NCBI GenBank assembly: GCA_014584315.1
Contig: JACTNA010000018.1
Coordinates: forward strand, 186,001 to 250,000
DNA length: 64,000 nucleotides
Direction: 5' to 3'
Origin: Planctomycetota bacterium
GTDB taxonomy: Bacteria; Planctomycetota; Phycisphaerae; Phycisphaerales; UBA1924
The stretch's first letter is position 1. The number at the start of each line of letters is the position of its first letter. The notes under the pieces are model-generated. The model had not been told where the DNA came from. It was given only the letters and a program-made list of their open reading frames with translations, and ran no database searches. Both the position numbers and the translations under genes were made by a program. Below are positions 47,520 to 55,793 of this stretch, one piece after another.

Positions 47520-48269
47520 ATGACCAACGCCGACGACGCCCGCGTGGCGATCGTAACCGGCGCAAGCCGCGGCATCGGCCGCGCCGCCGCACTCCGCCTC
47601 GCACGCGACGGCCGACGCGTTGTCCTCGTGGCCCGCTCCGAAGGCCCCCTCACCGAAGTCCGCGCCGCCATCGAAGAAACCGGCGGCTCCGCTTGGGTCA
47701 AGGCCGTCGACGTCGCCCACGCCGACGCCCTCGCAGCCGCCATCGACGAGGTCGTGAGCGAACTCGGCCGCCTCGACATTCTCGTCAACAACGCCGGCAT
47801 CACGCGCGACAACCTCCTCCTCCGCATGACCGACGCCGAGTGGGACGAGGTCCTCCGCGTCAACCTCACCAGCGCATTCGTCGCCATCCGCGCCGCCGCA
47901 CGTCCCATGATGAAGAACCGCTTCGGCCGTATCGTCAACGTCGGCTCCACCAGCGGCCTGATGGGCAACCCGGGCCAGGCCAACTACGCCGCCGCCAAGG
48001 CCGGCCTCGTCGGACTCACCAAGACCGTCGCCCGCGAACTCGGCTCCAAGGGCATCACCTGCAACCTCATCGCCCCGGGCTTCATCGAAACCGACATGAC
48101 CGCCGGCCTCCCCGACACCGTCGTCGACAAGGTCAAGGACACCATGGCCGTCAAACGCCTCGGCACCCCCGAAGACGTCGCCGCAGCCATCGCCTACGCC
48201 ACCAGCGACGACGCGGGGTACCTCACGGGCCAGGTCATCGCCGTCGACGGTGGGTTGACGATGTACTGA
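47520..48269 (+). CDS. fabG: 3-oxoacyl-ACP reductase
   Basis: VAIVTGASRGIGRAAALRLA; NNAGITRDNLLLRMTDAEWDEVLRVNLTSAF; YAAAKAGLVGLTKTVARELGSKGITCNLIAPGFIETDMT. Confidence 0.95.
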   Translation: MTNADDARVAIVTGASRGIGRAAALRLARDGRRVVLVARSEGPLTEVRAAIEETGGSAWVKAVDVAHADALAAAIDEVVSELGRLDILVNNAGITRDNLLLRMTDAEWDEVLRVNLTSAFVAIRAAARPMMKNRFGRIVNVGSTSGLMGNPGQANYAAAKAGLVGLTKTVARELGSKGITCNLIAPGFIETDMTAGLPDTVVDKVKDTMAVKRLGTPEDVAAAIAYATSDDAGYLTGQVIAVDGGLTMY

Positions 48270-48460
48270 TGAGTGGATGAAGGCAGAGGCGCCCCGGAAC
48301 AGAGCACGAAGCGCAAGCGAGTGCCCGCGCCCGCCAACCCCACGCGCCGCAAACCCCTCCCTCTCCACCCCAGCGGCGTGACTCAACCGCAAGCCACGGG
48401 CAATGCTCCTGGACCCCATCTCCGCTCCGCCAAGTCCTTCAAGAGCGGCCCGATCTCCTC

Positions 48461-48771
48461 TGCCCCTTCGGGGCAGTCAGAAAAGAGGCGATCCACGTCC
48501 ACGGGTTTCGCGGCTGCGCCAGTGGCGCAGTGGAACCCGTGGCGCGGATCGGCCTCTCTCCCCCGCCCCGGAGGGGCGCGGGGTTGTAGCCACGGGTGGA
48601 ACGACGCCGCGCCAGCGGCGAGGTGCAACCCGTCGACGCGAGTCCGCATCTCCATTCCCCCGCCCCGGAGGGGCGCGGGGTTGTAGCCACGGGTGGAACG
48701 ACGCCGCGCCAGCGGCGGAGTGGAACCCGTGGCGCGGATCAGCCTCTCTCCTCTGCCCCGGAGGGGCAGAG
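48461..48771 (+). repeat. Three tandem REP-like double-hairpin units
   Basis: gccccggaggggcgcggggttgtagccacgggtggaacgacgccgcgccagcggcggagtggaacccgtggcgcgg repeated; closes with ctctgccccggaggggcagag. Confidence 0.85.
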
Positions 48772-48794
48772 GGGCTGTCCGCGCGCGGCGTGCG

Positions 48795-49247
48795 TCACTC
48801 AAACACGTAGCGCTCGTCGAACTCTATCCCGTGCAACCGCAGCAGCCGGATCAACTCTGACCTGAAGTCCTCTCTCTCGTGGTGCTCGCGCTGGCCGGCG
48901 ATGTACGCCTTGACCGCGCCTTCCTGCGACTTGCTGACCGTGAAGACGCTGTAACCCTCCTGCCACGCGAACGCGCCGAGCGAGGGGAACGCGTCGTGCA
49001 CCCACTTCGACGATCGCGCCTTCACTGTGCGCATCAGGTCGGACACCGTCGCGTCCGGCCGCCAGCGCAGGTACAAGTGGATGTGGTCTTCGATGCCGCC
49101 GATGTCATACAACACGCCCTTCTCGGCTCGCACGATGCCGCCCATATACGGATAGAGGCGTTCGGCGACGTCCTGTGTGATCCAGGGTTCGCGGCGCTTC
49201 GTGCTGAAGACGAGGTGCAGGAGGATCTGGGAGTAGGTGCCGGGCAT
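48795..49247 (-). mobile_element. tnpA: IS200/IS605-type Y1 (HUH) transposase
   Basis: MPGTYSQILLHLVFSTKRREPWI; HUH-like motif IEDHIHLYLRW; YIAGQREHHERE tyrosine region. Confidence 0.88.
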
Positions 49248-49276
49248 GGGCTTTCTCCGAATATCGTGGATTCCCT

Positions 49277-49376
49277 CCGCCCCTTCGGGGCGGGATGAGA
49301 ATATCGAACTGCCCCCCACGGGTTTCGCGGCTGCGCCGCGCCACCCGTGGCTACATTCCAACGCCCCTCCGGGGCG
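49277..49376 (-). repeat. REP-like unit in inverted orientation on other side of transposase
   Basis: ccacgggtttcgcggctgcgccgcgccacccgtggctacattccaacgcccctccggggcg is the reverse complement of the 48.5-kb unit pattern. Confidence 0.8.
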
Positions 49377-49424
49377 AAGAAGGCCACTGCCCCTCAGGGC
49401 CGAGAGTTGGCTGTCTCACCTCCG

Positions 49425-49523
49425 CCTCGTTCCCCCGCCCCAAAGTCCCGCTCCGTTCCCCCGCCCCAAAGTCCCGCTCCGTTCCCCCGCCCCAAAGTCC
49501 CGCTCCGTTCCCCCGCCCCGAAG
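49425..49523. repeat. 26-bp tandem repeat, about 3.8 copies
   Basis: gctccgttcccccgccccaaagtccc repeated. Confidence 0.85.
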
Positions 49524-49626
49524 GGGCGCACGGCTGTAGCCACGGGTGGAACGACGCCGCGCCAGCGGCGGAGTGCATCCCGTGGGGGCGGATCCGCCTC
49601 TCCCCTCTGCCCGGGAGGGGCAGAGG
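49514..49626 (+). repeat. REP-like unit
   Basis: ccccgaaggggcgcacggctgtagccacgggtggaacgacgccgcgccagcggcggagtgcatcccgtggg... Confidence 0.8.
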
Positions 49627-49869
49627 AACCGTCCGCTCACAGCACAATCAACTCTCCCACCACACGCCGCGCGAAACTCAACGTCCGTGCGCACACCCCC
49701 GACCCAACCCCACCACGAATCCCACGACCGCGAAGAAAAACTTCGCCGCGCCCCAACTCCATCCACGCCATCCCCTTGCGCGCCGCGCCCACCCCGTCAA
49801 CCCGGCGCGCACCGCCCGTCCCCGTGCGCGCGCCGCTGACCGCCTCCCCGTAATACGGAGGCCCGCGCC

Positions 49870-50553
49870 GTGCCCACGCATCTCACCCATCCCACGCTCA
49901 ACGGCCGCGCCTCTTCCGTTCCCAGCTTCCGCGCCGCCTGCCCGCTCCCCGACGTCCTCCCCTCCCACGCCCCGCGCCGCAACGCTCATGTGCCCGGCGA
50001 GCACCCGCCCGCACCCGATCCCGCCCTTCTCAACCCCCACAACCCCCACAACCCCCACAACCCCCACCACCCCCACGACCCCCAAGCCCCAGGCGCGAGT
50101 CCCACGAACCTCTCGTCGAGATCCCACACGCTCCTCAACTTCCTCTCCCGCGTCGGCTTCTCGCTGCGCGAGCTCACCATCGCCTGCGACCTCAGTGCAA
50201 CCGAGACCATCGACTTCATCCACGACCCCGGCGTCGCCGACCGGCTCGACCTGCTCGAGGCCGCCCTGCAGCGCACGCTCAGGCTCCGCCTCCTCAGCGC
50301 GGCCGCCACCGCCGCCGACGAACTCGAGCGGATCGCCACCACCGCCACCGAGCACCCCACCGAGCGCCGACGCGCCGCAACCACCCTCCTCCGCGCCGCC
50401 GTCGCCTCCGCAAACCCCAGGCCCAATCACCCTCCCCCCAACCCCCCCCCTTCCGGGGCGGGACCTTCCAGGTCCCCTACCCCTCCTCCCCCCAGCCCTC
50501 CATCAACGACCACCACCGAACCTCCACTCCCCCCTCAAGCCTCAAGCCTCAAG
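49870..50553 (+). CDS. Hypothetical protein with (NPH)n tract and HTH-like segment (3' end approximate)
   Basis: NPHNPHNPHNPHHPHDP; LNFLSRVGFSLRELTIACDLSATETIDFIHDPGVADRLDLLEAALQRTLRLRLLSAA; ORF continues antisense into the next gene so true 3' end is uncertain. Confidence 0.4.
50031..50091. repeat. 9-bp tandem repeat CAACCCCCA
   Basis: caacccccacaacccccacaacccccacaacccccaccacccccacgaccccc. Confidence 0.85.
50460..50476. repeat. Palindrome GGGACCT-TCC-AGGTCCC
   Basis: gggaccttccaggtccc; compensatory change relative to the 29436 copy. Confidence 0.7.
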
Positions 50554-50561
50554 CCTCAAGC
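50533..50561. repeat. 7-bp tandem repeat (CCTCAAG)4
   Basis: cctcaagcctcaagcctcaagcctcaag. Confidence 0.8.
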
Positions 50562-51863
50562 CCCGACCCCGCGCGCGACCGCCTCTTCCATCGCCTCGCA
50601 GAACCGGTCCACCTCTTCCAGCGTGCTGTACACGCTCGGCGAGACGCGCAGGCCCTCGAACTCCTCGTGCACGATCGCCGTCGTGAAGATGCGGTGCTTC
50701 TCCCACAGCCACTGGTTCAGGGCGGGGCTGGGGATGCCCTCGACCTGCACCGTCCCGATGCCGCACGCCAGGCCCGGCCTGCGGCTGGTGTGGAACCGCA
50801 CGCGATCCATGCCCGCGAGCCGCCCCATCCACCGCTCGCGTAGGTACACCATGCGCGCCTCCTTCCGCTTCGGCCCCAGGCCCTGGTGGAACGTCAGCGC
50901 CTCCGCGATCGCCAGGAAGTTCGCCGCCGGGTGCGTCCCGATCTCCTCGAACTTGCGGATGTCGCCCTCCATCTCCGGCGGCGCGGCCATCATCGGCCAC
51001 AGCCCCGCGATCTTCTCGCGCCGAACATAGAGCAGCCCAGTCCCGTGCGGCGCGAACAGCCACTTGTGCAGGCTCACGCCGTAGTAGTCGCACTCGAGGT
51101 CGGACAGCAGGAAGTCGAAGTGCGCCAGCGCGTGCGCCCCGTCCACGATCACCGGGATGCCCCGCCGACGCGCCATCGCCGCGATCTCCCGGATCGGCAG
51201 GATCTGCCCCGTCAGGTTGATCATGTGGCACGCGAGAATCACGCGCGTCCGGTCCGTGATGTTCCGCTCGAACAGCCGCACCACCTCGGACGGGTCCTCC
51301 GCCGGCACCGGCACCCTGAACTGCCGCAGCACAACCCCCTCGCGCCGCTCGCGCTGGCGGAAGGTGGTGAGCATGCGCGGGTAGTCCTGCGTTGTCGTCA
51401 GGATTTCATCCCCCGGCCTGAGGTCCAGCCCGAGTTGGCAGATCTGGAGCGCCTCGGACGAGTTGCGCGTGACCGCGATCTCCTCCGCATCCACCCCCCA
51501 CTGCCGGGCCAGCCGCGCCCGCACCACCTCCCGACGCGGCTCGAGGACCTGCCACATGTAGTAGGCCGGCGCCTTGTTGGAGAGTTCCTGGTGCTGCCGC
51601 ATCGCTTCCTGCACCCAACGCGGCGACGGGCTGACGCCCCCGTTGTTGAAGTTGATCAGGCTCCGATCGACCGTGAACGCCTCCTGCGCGTGGCGCCAGT
51701 AGGTCTCGTCGCGCGCGATCTCGTCCGGCTCGCCCCTCGTGGCGGCGAGTTCGGCGACGATCTCGGCCGCCGAAGCCCGCGGCATCGGCAACCGCCCCGA
51801 CGCCGCGGCCAGCGCGGCCGCGGGAACGCTCAACGCGCCAAGGAACGCTCTGCGAGATTGCAT
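50556..51863 (-). CDS. Class V aminotransferase, exported (twin-arginine-like leader)
   Basis: MQSRRAFLGALSVPAAALAAASG; FNNGGVSPSPRWVQEAM; VDGAHALAHFDFLLSDLECDYYGVSLHKWLFAPHGTGLLYVRRE. Confidence 0.88.
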   Translation of the reverse strand: MQSRRAFLGALSVPAAALAAASGRLPMPRASAAEIVAELAATRGEPDEIARDETYWRHAQEAFTVDRSLINFNNGGVSPSPRWVQEAMRQHQELSNKAPAYYMWQVLEPRREVVRARLARQWGVDAEEIAVTRNSSEALQICQLGLDLRPGDEILTTTQDYPRMLTTFRQRERREGVVLRQFRVPVPAEDPSEVVRLFERNITDRTRVILACHMINLTGQILPIREIAAMARRRGIPVIVDGAHALAHFDFLLSDLECDYYGVSLHKWLFAPHGTGLLYVRREKIAGLWPMMAAPPEMEGDIRKFEEIGTHPAANFLAIAEALTFHQGLGPKRKEARMVYLRERWMGRLAGMDRVRFHTSRRPGLACGIGTVQVEGIPSPALNQWLWEKHRIFTTAIVHEEFEGLRVSPSVYSTLEEVDRFCEAMEEAVARGVGA

Positions 51864-51891
51864 GGAACGGCTCCGAGAGAGGAATCTGTGG

Positions 51892-53370
51892 TCACTGCGT
51901 CGCCGCGCTGGGGGTGACGACCGGGCTGCGGTAGCCGTCGCGGTCGTACGCGCGGATGCCGAAGAACCAGTTGTCCTTGCTGCGGTTGATGGTCGCCTCG
52001 GTCACGTCGCCCACGTCGCGGACGTGCTGCCACTCGTGGGCCGTCGTCTCGCGCCAGACGACCTCGTACCCCGCCACGTCCGGCTCCGGGCTGGCGTCCC
52101 AGCGCAGCGTCGTGTCGTTCGTCAGGCCCGCGACGATCAGGCGCGGGCGCGACGGCGGCGAGGGAGCGTTGGCCAGATGCACGAGGACCGCCGCGTTCAG
52201 GCGCGTCACGTCCGCGAGGTACTCGGCATCGACGTACTCCGGCAGGTCGCCAAACTGCACGCCGTCCTCGACGCGCGGGTCCTGGTGCTGGCGGTCGTAG
52301 TTCTCGTAGACCTCGACGAAGCGGACGGCCGGCCAGCCGAGTTCGTTGAAGGGCGTGTGGTCCCCGCCGCGGAGGTAGCGGTCGGGCCGGTTGATGAGCA
52401 TGGGCTGCACGGGCGTCGCGTGCTGCCGGGCGACCTCGGCGATGTAGCGGGCCAGGTGGCGGCTGGGCGAGTCGTTCTCGCCGCCATCGCGTCGCAGCAT
52501 CGAGACCCCGAACAGGCGGTTTCGGGCCTCGCGCAGGCGGGACTCCGGCGTTTCAGGCTCCTCGTCGCGGACGGTGGCGGTGCGCGGCTGCTCGAAGAGC
52601 ATCGACACCGGCACGCCCTCGCTGAAGACGCGCACGCGGTCGCGGGCGGATCGGCCCCCGGGCGCGGAGGGGTCGCCGATAGTGTCGTTGTTCAGCACCG
52701 CGCCGATCGTGCGCCCCTGGCGGCGGGCGTTGAGGGCGTGCAGGCGCGCGCCGAACAGCCCCTGCTCCTCGCCCGCGGTCGCCATCAGGACGACCGTCGA
52801 TTCGAGGCGCATGCGCGACAGCACGCGGGCGAGTTCGAGGCACGCGGCGACGCCCGAGGCGTCGTCGTTCGCTCCCGGGGCATCGCCCTCGGCGTCGTTG
52901 CCGTCGCTGGCGCGCGAGTCGTAATGGCCGAGGACGTAGTAGTGCCGCACGCGCGCCTCGGGCGACGAACCGGGGATCTCGCAGACGACGTTGACGACCT
53001 CGACGGCCCGCGCGATGCGCCCGCCCGGCTCGACGGGATGCACGTCGAACCACACCCGCGGCGCGAGATCGCCCTCGCGGCCCGAGTCGGCGACCGCCCG
53101 CTCGAACTCGGCGTGGAGCCAGCGTCGGGCCGCGCCGATGCCTCGGGTGTCGCTCTTGGTGTCGCTGAGCGTGTGGCGGGTGCCGAAGGCGGCGAGCGTG
53201 TCCACGTCGCGGCGCAGGCGCTCCGCGGAGACGGCCTCGAGGGCGGCGGCGACGGTGTCGGCAGGGGGCGCGGCGGGCTGTGCGTGCACGGGTGCGCTCC
53301 AGGCGGCGATGCAGGCGAGCGCGCACGCCGCCCGCCGACGCGGCGAAGGGGCCGGATGTGTGGGTTCCAT
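51892..53370 (-). CDS. M28-family zinc peptidase with C-terminal Fn3-like region
   Basis: YYVLGHYDSRASDGNDAEGDAPGANDDASGVAACLELARVL; GEEQGLFGARLHA; GGDHTPFNELGWPAVRFVE. Confidence 0.9.
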   Translation of the reverse strand: MEPTHPAPSPRRRAACALACIAAWSAPVHAQPAAPPADTVAAALEAVSAERLRRDVDTLAAFGTRHTLSDTKSDTRGIGAARRWLHAEFERAVADSGREGDLAPRVWFDVHPVEPGGRIARAVEVVNVVCEIPGSSPEARVRHYYVLGHYDSRASDGNDAEGDAPGANDDASGVAACLELARVLSRMRLESTVVLMATAGEEQGLFGARLHALNARRQGRTIGAVLNNDTIGDPSAPGGRSARDRVRVFSEGVPVSMLFEQPRTATVRDEEPETPESRLREARNRLFGVSMLRRDGGENDSPSRHLARYIAEVARQHATPVQPMLINRPDRYLRGGDHTPFNELGWPAVRFVEVYENYDRQHQDPRVEDGVQFGDLPEYVDAEYLADVTRLNAAVLVHLANAPSPPSRPRLIVAGLTNDTTLRWDASPEPDVAGYEVVWRETTAHEWQHVRDVGDVTEATINRSKDNWFFGIRAYDRDGYRSPVVTPSAATQ

Positions 53371-53469
53371 GCCGGCGAGTGTACCGAATGCCGCCGGGAA
53401 AGGGCTGCCCCCGCGGTGCGGGGCGTAAGATGGCCCAACGAGGGGCCGCGGCCCGGAGGATCGGCTGGG

Positions 53470-53895
53470 ATGAGCACGCGCCAGAGCCAGGCTCGCGAAG
53501 GGGGCACGAACCGCTGCCGCGGGTCGGAGGCGGTGACGCGCGGCATCCGCGTGGAGGTCCGGCCGACGTACGCCCCGGACCAGTCGCACCCGGCGTCGGG
53601 CAAGTACGTCTTTGCGTACCGCGTGCGGATCTCGAACCAGAGCGACCAGACGGTGAGGCTGCTCTCGCGCCGCTGGCTCATCATCGACGCGGACGGGTGC
53701 GAGCGGATCGTCGAAGGAGACGGCGTTGTGGGTCGCCAGCCGGAACTGGAGCCGGGCGGGCACTTCGAGTACGAGAGTTTCTGCCCGCTGGAGACGGCGT
53801 GGGGGACGATGCAGGGGACGTACTTCTTCGAGGGCGAGACGGAGCCGTTCGAGGTCCGCGTGGCGAGGTTCTACCTTGTGGCGGATGAGGGCTGA
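53470..53895 (+). CDS. apaG: ApaG family protein
   Basis: VFAYRVRISNQSDQTVRLLSRRWLIIDADGCERIVEGDGVVGRQPELEPGGHFEYESFCPLETAWGTMQGTYFF. Confidence 0.93.
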   Translation: MSTRQSQAREGGTNRCRGSEAVTRGIRVEVRPTYAPDQSHPASGKYVFAYRVRISNQSDQTVRLLSRRWLIIDADGCERIVEGDGVVGRQPELEPGGHFEYESFCPLETAWGTMQGTYFFEGETEPFEVRVARFYLVADEG

Positions 53896-54074
53896 AGACC
53901 CAACGCAGAGGGCGCTGAGCGTGGGCGCAGAGGCCGCAGAGAGAGGAACTGGTGAAGAGCAGAGCGGGAAAGCTCGAAGTGGCTTCTCATCCCCACTCTT
54001 CCCCTCTGCGCACTCTGCGTTCCTCCTCCGGGAACTCCGCGTTCGTCCCGTGCGAGGCGTGATAGGCTGACGGC

Positions 54075-54977
54075 ATGAGCGAGCGTGTGCATCCGGGCGT
54101 GCGGCTGCGTGAGGCGATGGGGCGTGGTGTCGTGGCCGCGCCGGGAGCGTTCAACGGGCTGTGTGCGCGCGCGGTGGCGCGGGCGGGGTTTGAGGCGTGC
54201 TACGTGTCGGGGGCGGCGACGAGCGTGTGCGCCGGCGTGCCGGACGTGGGGCTGCTGACGCTGGAGCACTTCACACGCACGGTGCGCGAGGTGGCGGAGG
54301 GGAGCGGGCTGCCGGTGCTGGCGGACGCGGACACGGGGTTCGGCGAGGCGGAGATGGTGCGCCGGACGGTCGTCGAGTACGAGCGAGCGGGGGGCGCGGG
54401 GCTGCACCTGGAGGACCAGGTCTTCCCGAAACGGTGCGGGCACCTGGACGGGAAGTCGCTCGTGCCCGTGGACCACATGTGCGAGAAGGTCGAGTGGGCG
54501 GCGAAGGCGTCGCGCGACTGCTCGGGGGGGGCGTTCATCGTGTGCGCCCGGACAGACGCGCGGGGCGTCGAGGGGTTCGAGGCGGCGGTGGCACGGGCGA
54601 AGGCGTACGTGCGGGCCGGGGCGGAGATGATCTTCCCGGAGGGACTGACGAGCGAGGACGAGTTCGCGGCGTTTGCACGCACGGTTCGCGGGGAGGGCGC
54701 GAACGGGGCACGCAGGCCGTACCTGCTCGCGAACATGACGGAGTTCGGGAAGACGCCGATGATCCCGCTCGGGCGGTTCGGGGAGATGGGGTACGACGTG
54801 GTGATCTACCCGGTGACGCTGCTGCGCGTGGCGATGTGGGCGGTAACGCGGGCGCTGGAGACGATTCGGCGCGATGGCTCGGCGGAGTCGCTGCTGGTGG
54901 AGATGCAGACGCGGCAGGAGTTGTACGGGCTGATCGGGTACGAGCCGGGCAAGGCGTGGGAGTGGCCGGTGCGTTGA
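54075..54977 (+). CDS. prpB: 2-methylisocitrate lyase-like (isocitrate lyase/PEP mutase family)
   Basis: PGAFNGLCARAVARAGFEACYVSGAA; LADADTGFGEAEMVRRTVVEYERAGGAGLHLEDQVFPKRCGHLDGK. Confidence 0.88.
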   Translation: MSERVHPGVRLREAMGRGVVAAPGAFNGLCARAVARAGFEACYVSGAATSVCAGVPDVGLLTLEHFTRTVREVAEGSGLPVLADADTGFGEAEMVRRTVVEYERAGGAGLHLEDQVFPKRCGHLDGKSLVPVDHMCEKVEWAAKASRDCSGGAFIVCARTDARGVEGFEAAVARAKAYVRAGAEMIFPEGLTSEDEFAAFARTVRGEGANGARRPYLLANMTEFGKTPMIPLGRFGEMGYDVVIYPVTLLRVAMWAVTRALETIRRDGSAESLLVEMQTRQELYGLIGYEPGKAWEWPVR

Positions 54978-54995
54978 GAGAGGCGTGGACTCTGC

Positions 54996-55757
54996 ATGAA
55001 CGAACCCCGCCCAGGTCGAGCGTTGCTTGTGCGGGTCGTCGCGTGTGCGGTCCTCGGTGTTGTGACGACGTTTGCAGTGTCCGTCGCCACGAGCGTGCTT
55101 CTGCCATGCCTGAAACTCAGGCAAGAAGAGCACGCATGCATGACCATCCTCCACTCCGACAGGGCGCACGTCTTCGTGCACCGCGTGACTGGCACCGGCA
55201 TGGAACGTCGAATGTGGTTCGACATGCGAGATGTTCTGGTCTGCGGAAACACAATCTACGGCTCCTGCGAGACGCGCGTCGCCACGAGCACCGCGCCCGG
55301 CTGCCCGTTATCCTCCGAACACGCCTCGTGGGGCATTCTCAAAGACGTTTGTACCGGTGAGCGTGATAATGGAGACTACGGCATTGAGGACGCACGTGGC
55401 TGGCCGCGTCTCTCGTTCTGGTGCGCCTTTGAGACACAGGATGGATCACCTCGTCGGCCGGTCGTCGCGATCGCGGGCGGCCTCCCATTCTCGCCCTTGA
55501 ACAATGGCATTTCTTCCAGCGACTTCCGCTGCATCCCGTTGCGGCCGATCTGGCGGGGCGTCGCGCTCAACTCCCTGATCTACGCCGGGCTTTGGACGGC
55601 GCCGGTGTGCATCGTCCCCATGGCGCGGATCGGGGTGCGCCGGCGGCGTGGTCTCTGCCCAAGGTGCGCGTACGACCTGCGGGGCGACTTCGCCTCCGGG
55701 TGCCCGGAGTGCGGGTGGGGGAAGGGGGGGTCGGAGGGCGGGGTCGGCCGCGCTTGA
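54996..55757 (+). CDS. Membrane protein with C-terminal zinc ribbon
   Basis: N-terminal TM segment; RRRRGLCPRCAYDLRGDFASGCPECGWG. Confidence 0.65.
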   Translation: MNEPRPGRALLVRVVACAVLGVVTTFAVSVATSVLLPCLKLRQEEHACMTILHSDRAHVFVHRVTGTGMERRMWFDMRDVLVCGNTIYGSCETRVATSTAPGCPLSSEHASWGILKDVCTGERDNGDYGIEDARGWPRLSFWCAFETQDGSPRRPVVAIAGGLPFSPLNNGISSSDFRCIPLRPIWRGVALNSLIYAGLWTAPVCIVPMARIGVRRRRGLCPRCAYDLRGDFASGCPECGWGKGGSEGGVGRA

Positions 55758-55793
55758 CGCCGGGCGGGCGGGTTTCGGGTATGCTCCCCCCCC

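Noticed and set aside
48596-48865. ORFs translating as RRRSTRGYNPAPLRG / HGWNDAAPAA across the repeats
   Set aside because: These are translations of the REP-like repeat units in several frames, not genes.
49425-49523. CRISPR array
   Set aside because: The 26-bp units are contiguous with no spacers and there are no cas genes nearby.
51500-53400. Definite oriC call
   Set aside because: Composition switch is present but no DnaA boxes, AT-rich unwinding region or dnaA/dnaN genes were seen; reported as a finding only.
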